Of a stretch of DNA of 64,000 nt, positions 43,216 to 51,885 are shown in pieces. The DNA comes from Acidocella facilis ATCC 35904. Its GTDB lineage: Bacteria > Pseudomonadota > Alphaproteobacteria > Acetobacterales > Acetobacteraceae. The DNA lies in NCBI RefSeq assembly GCF_000687875.1, contig NZ_JHYG01000006.1, positions 124,001 through 188,000 on the forward strand. The letters run 5' to 3'. The notes beneath the pieces were generated by a model. It had not been told where the DNA came from, did no database searches, and saw only the letters and a program-made list of their open reading frames with translations. Position 1 is the first letter of the stretch. Every line of letters starts with the position of its first letter. The position numbers were made by a program, and so were the translations under genes.

Positions 43216-46065
43216 GTGTCGAAGCAAGAAACCATCGAGTATTCCGTGCCGGTTGGCGACAGCGTGGCGCAGACGACCTGCTATATGTGCGCCTGCCGCT
43301 GCGGCATCAAAGTGCATCTGAAGGACGGCAAGCTTCGTTATATTGAGGGCAATCGGGCGCATCCGGTCAATCGCGGCGTGCTCTGCGCCAAGGGCTCGGC
43401 GGGGATCATGAATGTGCTCTCCCCGGCGCGGCTGCGCAAACCGCTGAAGCGTGTAGGCGAGCGCGGGGCGGGCGAGTTCGAGGAGATCGAGTGGGAGGAA
43501 GCGCTGTCCATCATCACCGCGCGCCTCGCCAAAATCCGCGCCAATGATCCCAAGCAGTTCGCGTTCTTCACCGGGCGGGATCAGTCGCAATCCCTCACCG
43601 GCTATTTCGCGCAGATGTTCGGCACGCTGAATTTCGCGGCCCATGGCGGGTTCTGTACGGTGAACATGGCGGCGGCGGGGCTTTATTCCGTTGGCGGCGC
43701 GTTCTGGGAGTTTGGCGAGCCGGATTGGGAGCATGCGAAAATCTTCCTGCTGATCGGCGTCGCCGAGGATCATGATTCCAACCCGATCAAGCTGGGGCTT
43801 GGCAGGTTGAAGGAGCGGGGGGCGAAGATCGTCGCCATCAATCCGGTGCGTACCGGCTATGGGGCGATTGCGGATGAGTTCGTCGCCATCACGCCGGGCA
43901 CGGATGGGCTGTTCGTGCTGGCCTTGGTGCATTGCCTGTTGGAAGAAGGGGCGATCGATACCGAGTTTCTCATCCGCCATACCAATGCGCATTATCTGGT
44001 GATCGATGCGCCGGGCACGGCGGAGGATGGGCTGTTCGCGCGTGATGAAAGCGGCGCGCCGCTCTGCCTGGACCGGGCCGATCATCAGATCAAACCAGCT
44101 TCGACGCTGGGGGCCGACCCGGCCTTGCTGGGCAGCGTGACATTGCCGGATGGGCGCGCGGCGCGCCCCGCCTTCGCGCTGCTGGCGGCGCGCTATAGCG
44201 ATGCCGCCTACGCGCCGGAGGCGGTGGCGGCGCGCTGTGGGGTGCCGGCTGCCACCATACGTAGGCTGGCGGCGGAGTTGGCGGAGATTGCCTTCAACCA
44301 GCCGGTGACGCTGAATGTGCCCTGGATGGATACCTCCGGCCGCCGGCATGAAACGATGCAGGGCCGGCCGGTCGCGATCCATGCGATGCGCGGCATCTCC
44401 GCCCATTCCAACGGGTTTCAGACCTGCCGCGCCATCCATATGCTGCAGATGCTGCTGGGCGCGGTCGATACGCCGGGCTCCTGGCGCTATAAATCGCCCT
44501 ACCCGAAGCCGATTCCGGCGGGGCCGGCGCCGGGGGGCAAGGCGTTTTTGGAAAACGGCGCGCTGGCCGGGCTGCCTTTGGGATTCCCCGCCGGGCCGCA
44601 GGATCTTCTGGTGGATGACAATGGCGAGGCGCTGCGGCTGGACCGGGCGTTTTCCTGGGAGGCGCCGCTGGGCGTGCACGGGATGATGCATATGTCCATC
44701 GCCGAGGCGCATAAGCAGGATCGTTATCCGATCGACACGCTGATGGTCTATATGGCCAATGTCGCCTGGAATTCGGCGATGAATCCGGGTGAGGCGATGC
44801 GCATGCTCACCGACAAGAACGCCGATGGCAGCTACAGGATTCCATTTTTCATCCTGGCCGATGCGTTCTTCTCCGAAACCGTGCCCTATGCGGACATCGT
44901 ATTGCCGGACACGACCTATCTTGAGCGCTATGACTGCATCTCGCTGCTGGACCGGCCGATTGGCTCGGCGCATGGGCCGGCGGATGCGATCCGGATTCCA
45001 GTGCTCAAGCCCGACCGCGATGTGCGCCCCTTCCAGGATGTGCTGATCGACATTGCAGGGCGGCTGAAATTGCCGAATTTCACGGATGAAGACGGCGCGC
45101 CGCTTTATGCATCGTACGCTGACTACATGGTGAGGCATCAGCGCAAGCCCGGTATCGGCCCGCTGGCCGGATTCCGCGGCGCGGATGGGCAGGCCATCGG
45201 CAAGGGCGAGGTGAATGGCGACCAGCTCAAGCGCTATATCGAGAATGGCAGCTTCTGGCGGCATCATTTGCCCGATGAGCAGCTTTACTTCAAACATTCC
45301 AACCAGGCCTATCTCAGCACCGCCAAGGCGATGGGGCTGATCGACAAGGACGAACCGATCACGCTGCATCTCTACTGCGAAATCCTGCAGACATTCCGTC
45401 TGGCCGCACAGGGGCACGGGGCGCATCAGCCCCCTGAGCGGCTGCGCGCCCGGCTGGAGGCGGTGATGGACCCGTTGCCGATCTGGTATGAGCCGATTGA
45501 GGCGACGATGGTGAACCGGCAAGAGTACCCGCTGCACGCGCTCACCCAGCGGCCGATGGCGATGTACCATTCCTGGGGTTCGCAAAATGCCTGGCTGCGG
45601 CAGATCATGTCTGAAAACCGGCTCTATATGAACCGGGAGACCGCCGGGGCGCTGGGGATCGCGGATGAGGACTGGGTGGTGGTGGAAAGCCGCAACGGCG
45701 CGCTCACCTGCCAGGCGCGGCTGATGGAGGGGCTGAACCCGAACTCTGTGTGGACCTGGAATGCGATCGGCAAGCGCTCCGGCGCCTGGACGCTGGATCA
45801 GAAAGCCCCTGAATCCGAGAGGGGATTTCTGCTCAACCATCTGATTTCGGAATATCTGCCGGCGGACGAAAGCGGGCATCGCGCCTCCAACTCGGACCCG
45901 GTCACCGGCCAGGCAGCCTGGTTTGATCTCACCGTGCGGGTGCGCAAGGCCAGCGCCGCCGAGGCAGGGCAGACCGCGCCGCATCCCGGCACAGTGCACG
46001 CCCCTTTTGCCGTACATAACCCCGAAAATCTGCGCTACGGCGCCAAGATGGAGGCCGCCGAATGA
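43216..46065 (+). CDS. soeA: Sulfite:quinone oxidoreductase molybdopterin subunit
   Basis: A 949-residue bis-MGD molybdoenzyme. The N-terminal [4Fe-4S] cysteines are in CYMCACRCGIK and GVLCAKGSAG. No twin-arginine signal is present, so the enzyme is cytoplasmic, unlike most relatives such as DMSO reductase. Segments FCTVNMAAAGLYSVGGAFWEF, GVAEDHDSNPIKLGLG and INPVRTGYGAIADEF match SoeA as I know it from phototrophic sulfur bacteria. It oxidises sulfite to sulfate, giving electrons to the quinone pool through SoeB and SoeC. The GTG at 43216 lies six bases after GGGAG. A GTG at 43213 is possible. It overlaps soeB by four bases. Confidence 0.9.
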   Translation: MSKQETIEYSVPVGDSVAQTTCYMCACRCGIKVHLKDGKLRYIEGNRAHPVNRGVLCAKGSAGIMNVLSPARLRKPLKRVGERGAGEFEEIEWEEALSIITARLAKIRANDPKQFAFFTGRDQSQSLTGYFAQMFGTLNFAAHGGFCTVNMAAAGLYSVGGAFWEFGEPDWEHAKIFLLIGVAEDHDSNPIKLGLGRLKERGAKIVAINPVRTGYGAIADEFVAITPGTDGLFVLALVHCLLEEGAIDTEFLIRHTNAHYLVIDAPGTAEDGLFARDESGAPLCLDRADHQIKPASTLGADPALLGSVTLPDGRAARPAFALLAARYSDAAYAPEAVAARCGVPAATIRRLAAELAEIAFNQPVTLNVPWMDTSGRRHETMQGRPVAIHAMRGISAHSNGFQTCRAIHMLQMLLGAVDTPGSWRYKSPYPKPIPAGPAPGGKAFLENGALAGLPLGFPAGPQDLLVDDNGEALRLDRAFSWEAPLGVHGMMHMSIAEAHKQDRYPIDTLMVYMANVAWNSAMNPGEAMRMLTDKNADGSYRIPFFILADAFFSETVPYADIVLPDTTYLERYDCISLLDRPIGSAHGPADAIRIPVLKPDRDVRPFQDVLIDIAGRLKLPNFTDEDGAPLYASYADYMVRHQRKPGIGPLAGFRGADGQAIGKGEVNGDQLKRYIENGSFWRHHLPDEQLYFKHSNQAYLSTAKAMGLIDKDEPITLHLYCEILQTFRLAAQGHGAHQPPERLRARLEAVMDPLPIWYEPIEATMVNRQEYPLHALTQRPMAMYHSWGSQNAWLRQIMSENRLYMNRETAGALGIADEDWVVVESRNGALTCQARLMEGLNPNSVWTWNAIGKRSGAWTLDQKAPESERGFLLNHLISEYLPADESGHRASNSDPVTGQAAWFDLTVRVRKASAAEAGQTAPHPGTVHAPFAVHNPENLRYGAKMEAAE

Positions 46066-46790
46066 CCAGCCTACCCACCCCAGATCCGGGGGCGAAGAAA
46101 CTCGGCCTGGTCATCGATCTTGATACCTGTGTCGGCTGCCATGCCTGCGCGGTGAACTGCAAGGAATGGAACACCGGCGGCCATGCCGCGCCGCTGCCCG
46201 ATTACGACCCCTACGGCAAGGAGCCCGATGGCGTCTGGTTCAATCGCATCCATTCCTACGAGGCGGGGTGTGGCGAGGCCAGCCGCACGGTGAATTTTCC
46301 GCGCTCCTGCCTGCATTGCGAAAACCCGCAATGCGTTACCGTCTGCCCCACCGGTGCCTCCTATAAGCGGGTGGAAGATGGCATCGTGCTCGTGGATATG
46401 GATAAATGCATCGGCTGCAAGCTGTGCTCCTGGGCCTGCCCCTACGGGGCGCGGGAGTTTGATGAGCTGGCCGGGGTGATGAAGAAATGCACGCTCTGCA
46501 TCGACCGCATCTATAACGAGACCTTGCCCGCGGAAGAGCGCGAGCCGGCCTGTGTCGCCACCTGCCCCTCGCGGGCCCGGCATTTTGGCGATTTCAATGA
46601 CCCGGAGAGCAAGGTTTCCAAGCTGGTGGCGCAGCGCGGCGGCGTCGAGCTGATGCCGGAGCTGGGCTATAAGCCGGTGAACAGATATCTGCCGCCGCGC
46701 CAGGCGCAGATCCAAACCGCGCCGCGCGAGCGCGCCGCCGAGGGCGGCAACAAGCTGTTGCGGCTGCTGGACAAGGTGCTCTCCCGATGA
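46062..46790 (+). CDS. soeB: Sulfite:quinone oxidoreductase iron-sulfur subunit
   Basis: A 242-residue ferredoxin-like subunit of the DmsB type. Four cysteine clusters are visible: CVGCHACAVNC near residue 21, CLHCENPQCVTVCP near 83, CIGCKLCSWACP near 112, and CTLCIDR followed by CVATCP. They should hold four [4Fe-4S] clusters that carry electrons from SoeA to SoeC. The C-terminal stretch ELGYKPVNRYLPPR is typical of SoeB-type subunits. It overlaps soeA by four bases (ATGA) and soeC by four (ATGA), so the three are made as a unit. Confidence 0.92.
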   Translation: MTSLPTPDPGAKKLGLVIDLDTCVGCHACAVNCKEWNTGGHAAPLPDYDPYGKEPDGVWFNRIHSYEAGCGEASRTVNFPRSCLHCENPQCVTVCPTGASYKRVEDGIVLVDMDKCIGCKLCSWACPYGAREFDELAGVMKKCTLCIDRIYNETLPAEEREPACVATCPSRARHFGDFNDPESKVSKLVAQRGGVELMPELGYKPVNRYLPPRQAQIQTAPRERAAEGGNKLLRLLDKVLSR

Positions 46791-47716
46791 AGCCTGCCGC
46801 TTCGGTTCTGCTGCTCACCACCTTGACCGGCTTTGGCTATGGGCTGCTGGCCTGGCTGGCCTTGTTCGCGCTGCTCGGGCTGTTGCCGGCCTCGCGCTGG
46901 TTCATGCCGGTGGGGGTGGTGGTGGCGCTCGGCTTCGCGGCTTCGGGGCTCATCGCCTCCATGCTGCATCTCGGGCGGCCGGAGCGGGCCTGGCGGGCCT
47001 TCAGCCAATGGCGCTCCTCCTGGCTGTCGCGCGAAGGGGTGGCCTCGCTCGCCAGCTTTCCGCCGGCTTTGGGTTTTGCCGCCTTGTGGTGGGGGATGGG
47101 GCCGGCGCCGGTGACGGTGATTGTCGGCCTCGTCGCCGGGGCGCTGGGGCTGGTCACGGTCTATTGCACGGCGATGATCTATGCCAGCCTGAAGCCGATC
47201 CGGCAGTGGAACAACAAGCATACCGCGCCGAACTATATGCTGCTGGCCTTGTTCTCCGGCGCCATGCTGATGGCGCTGCTGCTGGCCTGCTGGACTGGGC
47301 AGGCCGGGTTGGCCGGGCTGCTGGTGCTGCTGGCCGGGCTGCTCGCGGCGGCGGCCAAGCTGGCCTATTGGCGCTTCATCGACACCCAGAAACCGCTGGC
47401 CACGCTGGCCAGCGCCACCGGGCTGACCCGATATGGCGAGGTGCGGCCGCTGGATGCGCCGCATTTCACCGAAAACTACGTGCTGCGTGAGATGGGTTAT
47501 CAGATCGCCCGCAAACATGCCGCCAGGCTGCGCCGCATCACAATCGCCACCGCCTTCCTGCTGCCTTCCTTGCTGGCGCTGCTGGCCGGGCTGGGGCTGG
47601 TGCCGGCCCTGCTCATCATCCTCGCCACGCTGCTGACGGCCATGGGGCTGTTCATAGAGCGCTGGCTGTTCTTTGCCGAAGCCACCCATGTCGCAACCCT
47701 CTATTACGGACGTTAA
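46787..47716 (+). CDS. soeC: Sulfite:quinone oxidoreductase membrane anchor subunit (DmsC-like)
   Basis: A 309-residue membrane protein with about eight segments, of the DmsC anchor family. HLGRPERAWRAFSQWRSSWLSREG near residue 64 is the conserved cytoplasmic loop of the family. The last helices end with RWLFFAEATHVATLYYGR. It anchors the complex and hands electrons to quinone. It overlaps the following ClC gene by about 29 bases. The complex thus removes the sulfite released by SuyAB and conserves energy. Confidence 0.9.
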   Translation: MKPAASVLLLTTLTGFGYGLLAWLALFALLGLLPASRWFMPVGVVVALGFAASGLIASMLHLGRPERAWRAFSQWRSSWLSREGVASLASFPPALGFAALWWGMGPAPVTVIVGLVAGALGLVTVYCTAMIYASLKPIRQWNNKHTAPNYMLLALFSGAMLMALLLACWTGQAGLAGLLVLLAGLLAAAAKLAYWRFIDTQKPLATLASATGLTRYGEVRPLDAPHFTENYVLREMGYQIARKHAARLRRITIATAFLLPSLLALLAGLGLVPALLIILATLLTAMGLFIERWLFFAEATHVATLYYGR

Positions 47717-49472
47717 GACCGCGCATTTTCCCAGGCTGGACGCTGCCTGGCAGCGTGTGCGGCTGCTGGTGCGGGTGGATGAATTATGGCTGGCGGGGTT
47801 CGCGGCGCTGGTCGGCGGGCTGGCCGGGGCCGGGGTGGCGGCGATGAACGGCGTCACCCATGCGCTGCATCGCCTGCTGTTCAACCTGCCGGCGGGGCAG
47901 GGGCTGTCCGACGCGCCCTATGTGGAGACGGCGCGGCTGCTGGCGGTGCCGGTGCTCGGCGGGCTGGTGCTGGGGCTTGGCGCCTGGCTGGTGGCGAAAT
48001 TCCGCCCGAAAGGCATCATCGATCCGGTAGAGGCGAATGCGCTCTATGGCGGGCGGATGTCGCTGCGCGATAGCGTCATCGTCGCGGTGCAGACGGTCTG
48101 GTCCAACGGCATTGGCGGCTCGGTGGGGCTGGAGGCGGGCTATGCGCAGCTGGGCGCTGGCCTTGCCTCCTGGGGCGGGGCGAAGCTGCGGCTGCGGCGC
48201 TCGGATTTGCGGCTGCTGGTGGGGTGCGGGGCGGCGGCGGCGATCGGCGGGGCGTTCAGCGCGCCGCTTTGCGGGGTGTTTTACGGGGTGGAGCTGATCC
48301 TGGCGAATTATTCGCTGGCAACACTGCCGTTCATCATCATCGCGGCGCTGGCCGGCACGCTGGTGACCGGGCAGCTGCATGCCGGCTCAGCCCCGCTGAA
48401 TGTGGCGCTGCCGCAAATGCTGCCGCTCTCCGCCTACCCGATGGCGATTCTGGTCGGGATTTCCGCCGGGATGGTGGCGATTGCGATCATGCGCGGGGTG
48501 ACGGCGATCGAGGCCGGGTTCCGGCGCTCGAAAATGCCGGTCTGGCTGCGCCCGGTGGTGGGCGGGCTGCTGCTCGGGCCGCTGGGCTTGGTCTCGCCGG
48601 CGACGCTGAGTTCCGGCCATGCGGCGCTGCATGCGCAGATCGGGCTGTCGCTGCCGCTGCTGACGGCTCTGGTGCTGTTTCTGGGCAAGGCGGTGGCGTC
48701 GTCGATTTCCATCGGCGCCGGGTTTCGCGGCGGCTTGTTCTTCGCCTCGCTGTTTCTGGGCTCGCTGTTCGGGAAGTTGTTTGCCGATGTGGCGCTGGTG
48801 GTGCCCGGGCTGGCGGCGATGCCGGTGGGGTTCTACGCGGTGGTGGGGATGAGCGCGATGGCGGTGGCCATCGTCGGCGGGCCGATGACGATGACCTTCC
48901 TGGCGCTGGAGAGCACCGGGCAGTTTTCCATCACCATCTGCGTGCTGGCGGCGGCGATCGCGGCCTCGATCACGGTCAAGCGTGTGTTCGGCTATTCCTT
49001 CTCGACCTGGCGGTTCCATCTGCGCGGCACGCCGATCCGCAGCGGCGCGGATATTGGCTGGATCGCCAGCCTCACGGTGGGCCGGCTGATGCGCAGCGGC
49101 GATGTGCGGATGGTGCATGAGGCGGAGCCGGAGGTGCTGCGCCGGGAGGCCGCCCCCGGCGAGGTGAAGCGGCTGGTGGTGTTGGATGCGCAAGGCAAAT
49201 ATAGCGGCATCGTGCTGCCGGCGGAGCTGCATGCGGCCAATCTGGACGGGGCGGGGCTGGAGGGGTTTCTGCATCACCGCGATGCGTATCTGCTGCCGGG
49301 GATGAGCGTGAAGGAGGCGCTGGCGCTGTTTGAGCGCGCGCAGGCGGATGCGCTGGTGGTGCTGGAGAATGCGGCGAGCCGCAAGGTCATCGGCGTGCTC
49401 TCGGAGCAATATGCGCTGCGCCGCTATAGCGAGGAGCTGGAACGGCGCCGGAAAGAGCTGGCCGGGGTTTAG
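47688..49472 (+). CDS. ClC-family anion channel/transporter with CBS pair, divergent filter
   Basis: A 594-residue protein. A ClC membrane domain covers about residues 35-430 and two CBS domains cover about 455-585. The selectivity motifs depart from the family norm. Instead of GREGP there is GLEAG (with the gating Glu kept) and instead of GxFxP there is GLFFA. The first motif, normally GSGIP, reads KGIIDP. The ATG at 47688 lies within soeC, so the gene is translationally coupled to soeABC. A TTG at 47673 is an alternative. It may balance charge or move sulfite or sulfate, but no sequence feature proves that. It ends 12 bases before the convergent GntR gene. Confidence 0.82.
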   Translation: MSQPSITDVKTAHFPRLDAAWQRVRLLVRVDELWLAGFAALVGGLAGAGVAAMNGVTHALHRLLFNLPAGQGLSDAPYVETARLLAVPVLGGLVLGLGAWLVAKFRPKGIIDPVEANALYGGRMSLRDSVIVAVQTVWSNGIGGSVGLEAGYAQLGAGLASWGGAKLRLRRSDLRLLVGCGAAAAIGGAFSAPLCGVFYGVELILANYSLATLPFIIIAALAGTLVTGQLHAGSAPLNVALPQMLPLSAYPMAILVGISAGMVAIAIMRGVTAIEAGFRRSKMPVWLRPVVGGLLLGPLGLVSPATLSSGHAALHAQIGLSLPLLTALVLFLGKAVASSISIGAGFRGGLFFASLFLGSLFGKLFADVALVVPGLAAMPVGFYAVVGMSAMAVAIVGGPMTMTFLALESTGQFSITICVLAAAIAASITVKRVFGYSFSTWRFHLRGTPIRSGADIGWIASLTVGRLMRSGDVRMVHEAEPEVLRREAAPGEVKRLVVLDAQGKYSGIVLPAELHAANLDGAGLEGFLHHRDAYLLPGMSVKEALALFERAQADALVVLENAASRKVIGVLSEQYALRRYSEELERRRKELAGV

Positions 49473-49484
49473 GGGGCGTCGGCC

Positions 49485-50231
49485 TCAGGTGATCTCCGCC
49501 GCGTAACGGTAGGCGCTGGTTTTGCAGCGGCTGACGCGCAGCTCCACCTTCTTGCCGTTGAGGTCCGAGGCGATGCGGGTGATTTCCAGCAGCGGTGTGC
49601 CCTCCGGCACCTGCAGATGCGCCGCATCCTGCGCGTCGGCCGCCACCGCCGCCAATGTTTCATCCGCGCGGGTGATGGTGATGCCGAAATGCTGCTGGTA
49701 GATCACATACATTTCCTCCGGCATTTCCTGGTTCAGGATCACCGAGAGCCCCGGCATCAACGCCGCCGGCACCATGATGGTTTCGAAAATCGCCGCATCC
49801 TCCTCGAAGGAGCGCACACGGGTGATGCTGTGCAGGGCGGCGCCGGGTTTCAGCCCCAGCGCCTGCGTCTGGGCGCGCGTCGCCTTGGCGCTTTTCTGCG
49901 CGAAGGCGCGGCTGGCCGGGGTGAGGCGGGTGCCGTCGAGATCGACGATGCGGAAGAACTGGAACAAGGCCTGCTGGGCGGTGTGCCGGGCCACATAGGT
50001 GCCGTGGCCCTGGCGGCGGACGATCAGCTTGTTCGCTTCCAGCGCCATCAGCGCCTTGCGCACCGTGCCCTGGCTGACCTTGAATTCGGCGGCGAGCTGG
50101 AACTCGTTGGGCAGCAGCGCGCCGGGCTGCCATTGGCCGGAGCCGATGCGCTCGGTCATCAGCGCGTAGACCTGCGCGTAGAGCGGCTGGAAGGAGGTGC
50201 TTTGTTCGGCCTTCGCCGGGAGTGTCGCCAT
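49485..50231 (-). CDS. GntR-family regulator (HutC/UTRA type) of sulfolactate genes
   Basis: A 248-residue regulator. The N-terminal winged HTH is LYAQVYALMTERIGSGQW, LLPNEFQLAAEFKVSQGTVRKAL and VRRQGHGTYVA (about residues 15-85). The C-terminal UTRA ligand domain covers about 105-245 with EEMYVIYQQHFGITITRADETLAAVAAD. The ATG at 50231 is the natural start. It is divergent from suyAB. The palindrome TCTTATATAAGA before suyAB recurs exactly before the transporter-slcC-comC operon, so this protein is the likely regulator of both. The effector may be sulfolactate or a related sulfonate. Confidence 0.87.
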   Translation of the reverse strand: MATLPAKAEQSTSFQPLYAQVYALMTERIGSGQWQPGALLPNEFQLAAEFKVSQGTVRKALMALEANKLIVRRQGHGTYVARHTAQQALFQFFRIVDLDGTRLTPASRAFAQKSAKATRAQTQALGLKPGAALHSITRVRSFEEDAAIFETIMVPAALMPGLSVILNQEMPEEMYVIYQQHFGITITRADETLAAVAADAQDAAHLQVPEGTPLLEITRIASDLNGKKVELRVSRCKTSAYRYAAEIT

Positions 50232-50340
50232 GGGGTCCGTCAAGATGAGGTCAGGGGCGCAGGATAAAGCTATATGTATAAAGATACAATTATTCCGGCG
50301 GCGCAGGGCCGGTGCGCGCTGGCGGCGGCGCGCCAAAGGC

Positions 50341-50369
50341 TTGACAGGCTGAGTCTTATATAAGATAGA
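50341..50369 (+). promoter_or_regulatory. Promoter with GntR-type operator TCTTATATAAGA (suyAB)
   Basis: TTGACA (50341-50346) and a weak -10 GATAGA (50364-50369, 17-base spacer) form a promoter. The perfect palindrome (50354-50365) lies within it. A weaker look-alike, TATGTATAAAGATACA (50274-50289), is nearer the gntR start. The remainder of the gap 50232-50398 holds no gene. Confidence 0.7.
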
Positions 50370-50398
50370 AGAATTACCAAAAAAGAGGAAACAGGCTG

Positions 50399-50686
50399 AT
50401 GAGCATACCGCAGTTACTGGTTCACAATCCGGAGGATAATGTCGGCGTTGTGGTGGTGGAGGATCTGAAGGCCGGCACGGATATGCTGTGCGTGGTGACG
50501 CTGGATAATTCCTCCTTTCGTCTGACCGCGATCGACGATGTGCCGATCGGGCACAAGGTGGCGCTGAAGGATCTCAGCGCCGGCGATACCGCGATCAAAT
50601 ATGGCGAGGATATCGGCAAGATGATCGGTCCGGCCAAGAAGGGCGGGCATGTGCATACGCAGAATCTGAAGACCAAGCGCTGGTAA
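50399..50686 (+). CDS. suyA: (2R)-sulfolactate sulfo-lyase, small subunit
   Basis: A 95-residue protein of the UxaA N-terminal (SAF-like) family. It contains [39 protein letters not shown] and [12 protein letters not shown], and ends [14 protein letters not shown]. The end pattern and the separate small and large subunits match SuyA, while altronate dehydratase UxaA carries both parts in one chain. With SuyB it cleaves (R)-sulfolactate to pyruvate and sulfite. It lies behind the GntR-type operator. A ribosome-binding AAGAGGAAAC precedes the start. Confidence 0.9.
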   Translation: MSIPQLLVHNPEDNVGVVVVEDLKAGTDMLCVVTLDNSSFRLTAIDDVPIGHKVALKDLSAGDTAIKYGEDIGKMIGPAKKGGHVHTQNLKTKRW

Positions 50687-50697
50687 GGAATATTGTG

Positions 50698-51867
50698 ATG
50701 AGCGAAATGAAACTGACCGGCTGGCGCCGTGAGAATGGCCGCGTGGGCGTGCGCAACCATGTCGTGATCCTGCCGCTGGATGATCTCTCCAACGCCGTCT
50801 GCGAAGCGGTGGCGAACAACATCAAAGGCACGCTGGCGATTCCGCACGCTTATGGGCGTTTGCAGTTTGGCGAGGATCTGGCCGTGCATTTCCGCACGCT
50901 GATCGGCACCGGCAGCAACCCGAATGTCGCCGCGGTGATCGTGGTCGGCATCGAGCCGTCCTGGACCAAGGTGGTGGTCGATGGCATCGCCAAGACCGGC
51001 AAGCCGGTGGAAGGCTACTGGATCGAGCAGCATGGCGATATCAACACCATCGCCGCCGTCTCCCGCAAGGCCAAGGAATTCGTGCAATGGGCCTCGGAAT
51101 TGCAGCGCGAGCCGGTGGAGGTGAAGGATCTGTGGGTCTCCACCAAATGCGGCGAGAGCGACACCACCACGGGCCTCGCCTCCTGCCCGACCGTCGGCAA
51201 CATGTATGACAAGCTGATCCCGCAAGGGATTTACGGCGTGTTCGGCGAAACCTCGGAGATCACCGGGGCGGAGCATCTGGCGCGCAAGCGGGCCATCTCC
51301 CCGGAGATCGAGGAGAAATGGTACAAGATGTGGAAGGCCTACCAGGAGGAGGTGATCGAGGCGCACAAGACCGACGATCTCTCCGACAGCCAGCCGACCA
51401 AGGGCAATATTCTCGGCGGCCTCACCACCATCGAGGAAAAGGCGCTCGGCAATCTGGAAAAGATCGGCCATGAGTGCAAATTCATCGACGCGCTGCAGCC
51501 GGCGGAAGCCCCGGCGAAAGGGCCGGGGCTGTATTATATGGACACCTCCTCGGCGGCGGCGGAATGCATCACGCTGATGGCGGCGGGTGGTTACGTGATC
51601 CATACCTTCCCGACCGGGCAGGGCAATGTGATCGGCAATCCCATCGTGCCTGTCATCAAGATTACCGGCAATCCGCGCACGGTGCGCACCATGTCCGAGC
51701 ATGTGGATCTCGATGTGTCGGGGATTCTGCGCCGGGAGATGACCATCGACCAGGCGGGCGATGCGTTGATCGGGATGATCGGGCGGGTGGCGAATGGGCG
51801 GCTGACGGCGGCCGAGGCGCTGGGCCACCGCGAATTCGTGATGACCAAGCTCTACCGCTCCGCGTAA
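50698..51867 (+). CDS. suyB: (2R)-sulfolactate sulfo-lyase, large subunit
   Basis: A 389-residue UxaA C-terminal-family lyase. It begins [19 protein letters not shown] and contains [40 protein letters not shown] and [19 protein letters not shown]. Cysteines in STKCGESD and ASCPT may bind the catalytic iron. The ATG at 50698 follows AGGAA by seven bases. It sits 11 bases after suyA. Products are pyruvate, for central metabolism, and sulfite, for SoeABC. It is followed by a strong terminator. The unrelated altronate genes that would suggest UxaA are not in the window. Confidence 0.9.
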   Translation: MSEMKLTGWRRENGRVGVRNHVVILPLDDLSNAVCEAVANNIKGTLAIPHAYGRLQFGEDLAVHFRTLIGTGSNPNVAAVIVVGIEPSWTKVVVDGIAKTGKPVEGYWIEQHGDINTIAAVSRKAKEFVQWASELQREPVEVKDLWVSTKCGESDTTTGLASCPTVGNMYDKLIPQGIYGVFGETSEITGAEHLARKRAISPEIEEKWYKMWKAYQEEVIEAHKTDDLSDSQPTKGNILGGLTTIEEKALGNLEKIGHECKFIDALQPAEAPAKGPGLYYMDTSSAAAECITLMAAGGYVIHTFPTGQGNVIGNPIVPVIKITGNPRTVRTMSEHVDLDVSGILRREMTIDQAGDALIGMIGRVANGRLTAAEALGHREFVMTKLYRSA

Positions 51868-51885
51868 TCACGCGCATGCGGTGCA

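Noticed and set aside
43117-46017. A very long open frame antisense to soeA, and similar long antisense frames at about 2845-4278, 30176-32179 and 61305-63587
   Set aside because: High third-position GC on the real strand leaves few stops on the other. The predicted proteins are rich in His, Arg and Gln with no known fold, no ribosome-binding site and no separate promoter.
43216-47716. Formate dehydrogenase or DMSO-reductase-type complex
   Set aside because: No Tat signal on the large subunit, no formate dehydrogenase accessory genes, and the large subunit carries segments typical of SoeA. The sulfonate context agrees.
50399-51867. Altronate dehydratase UxaA
   Set aside because: The two domains are separate genes with the SuyA end pattern, and altronate or glucuronate genes are absent while sulfolactate dehydrogenases and a sulfite oxidase are present.
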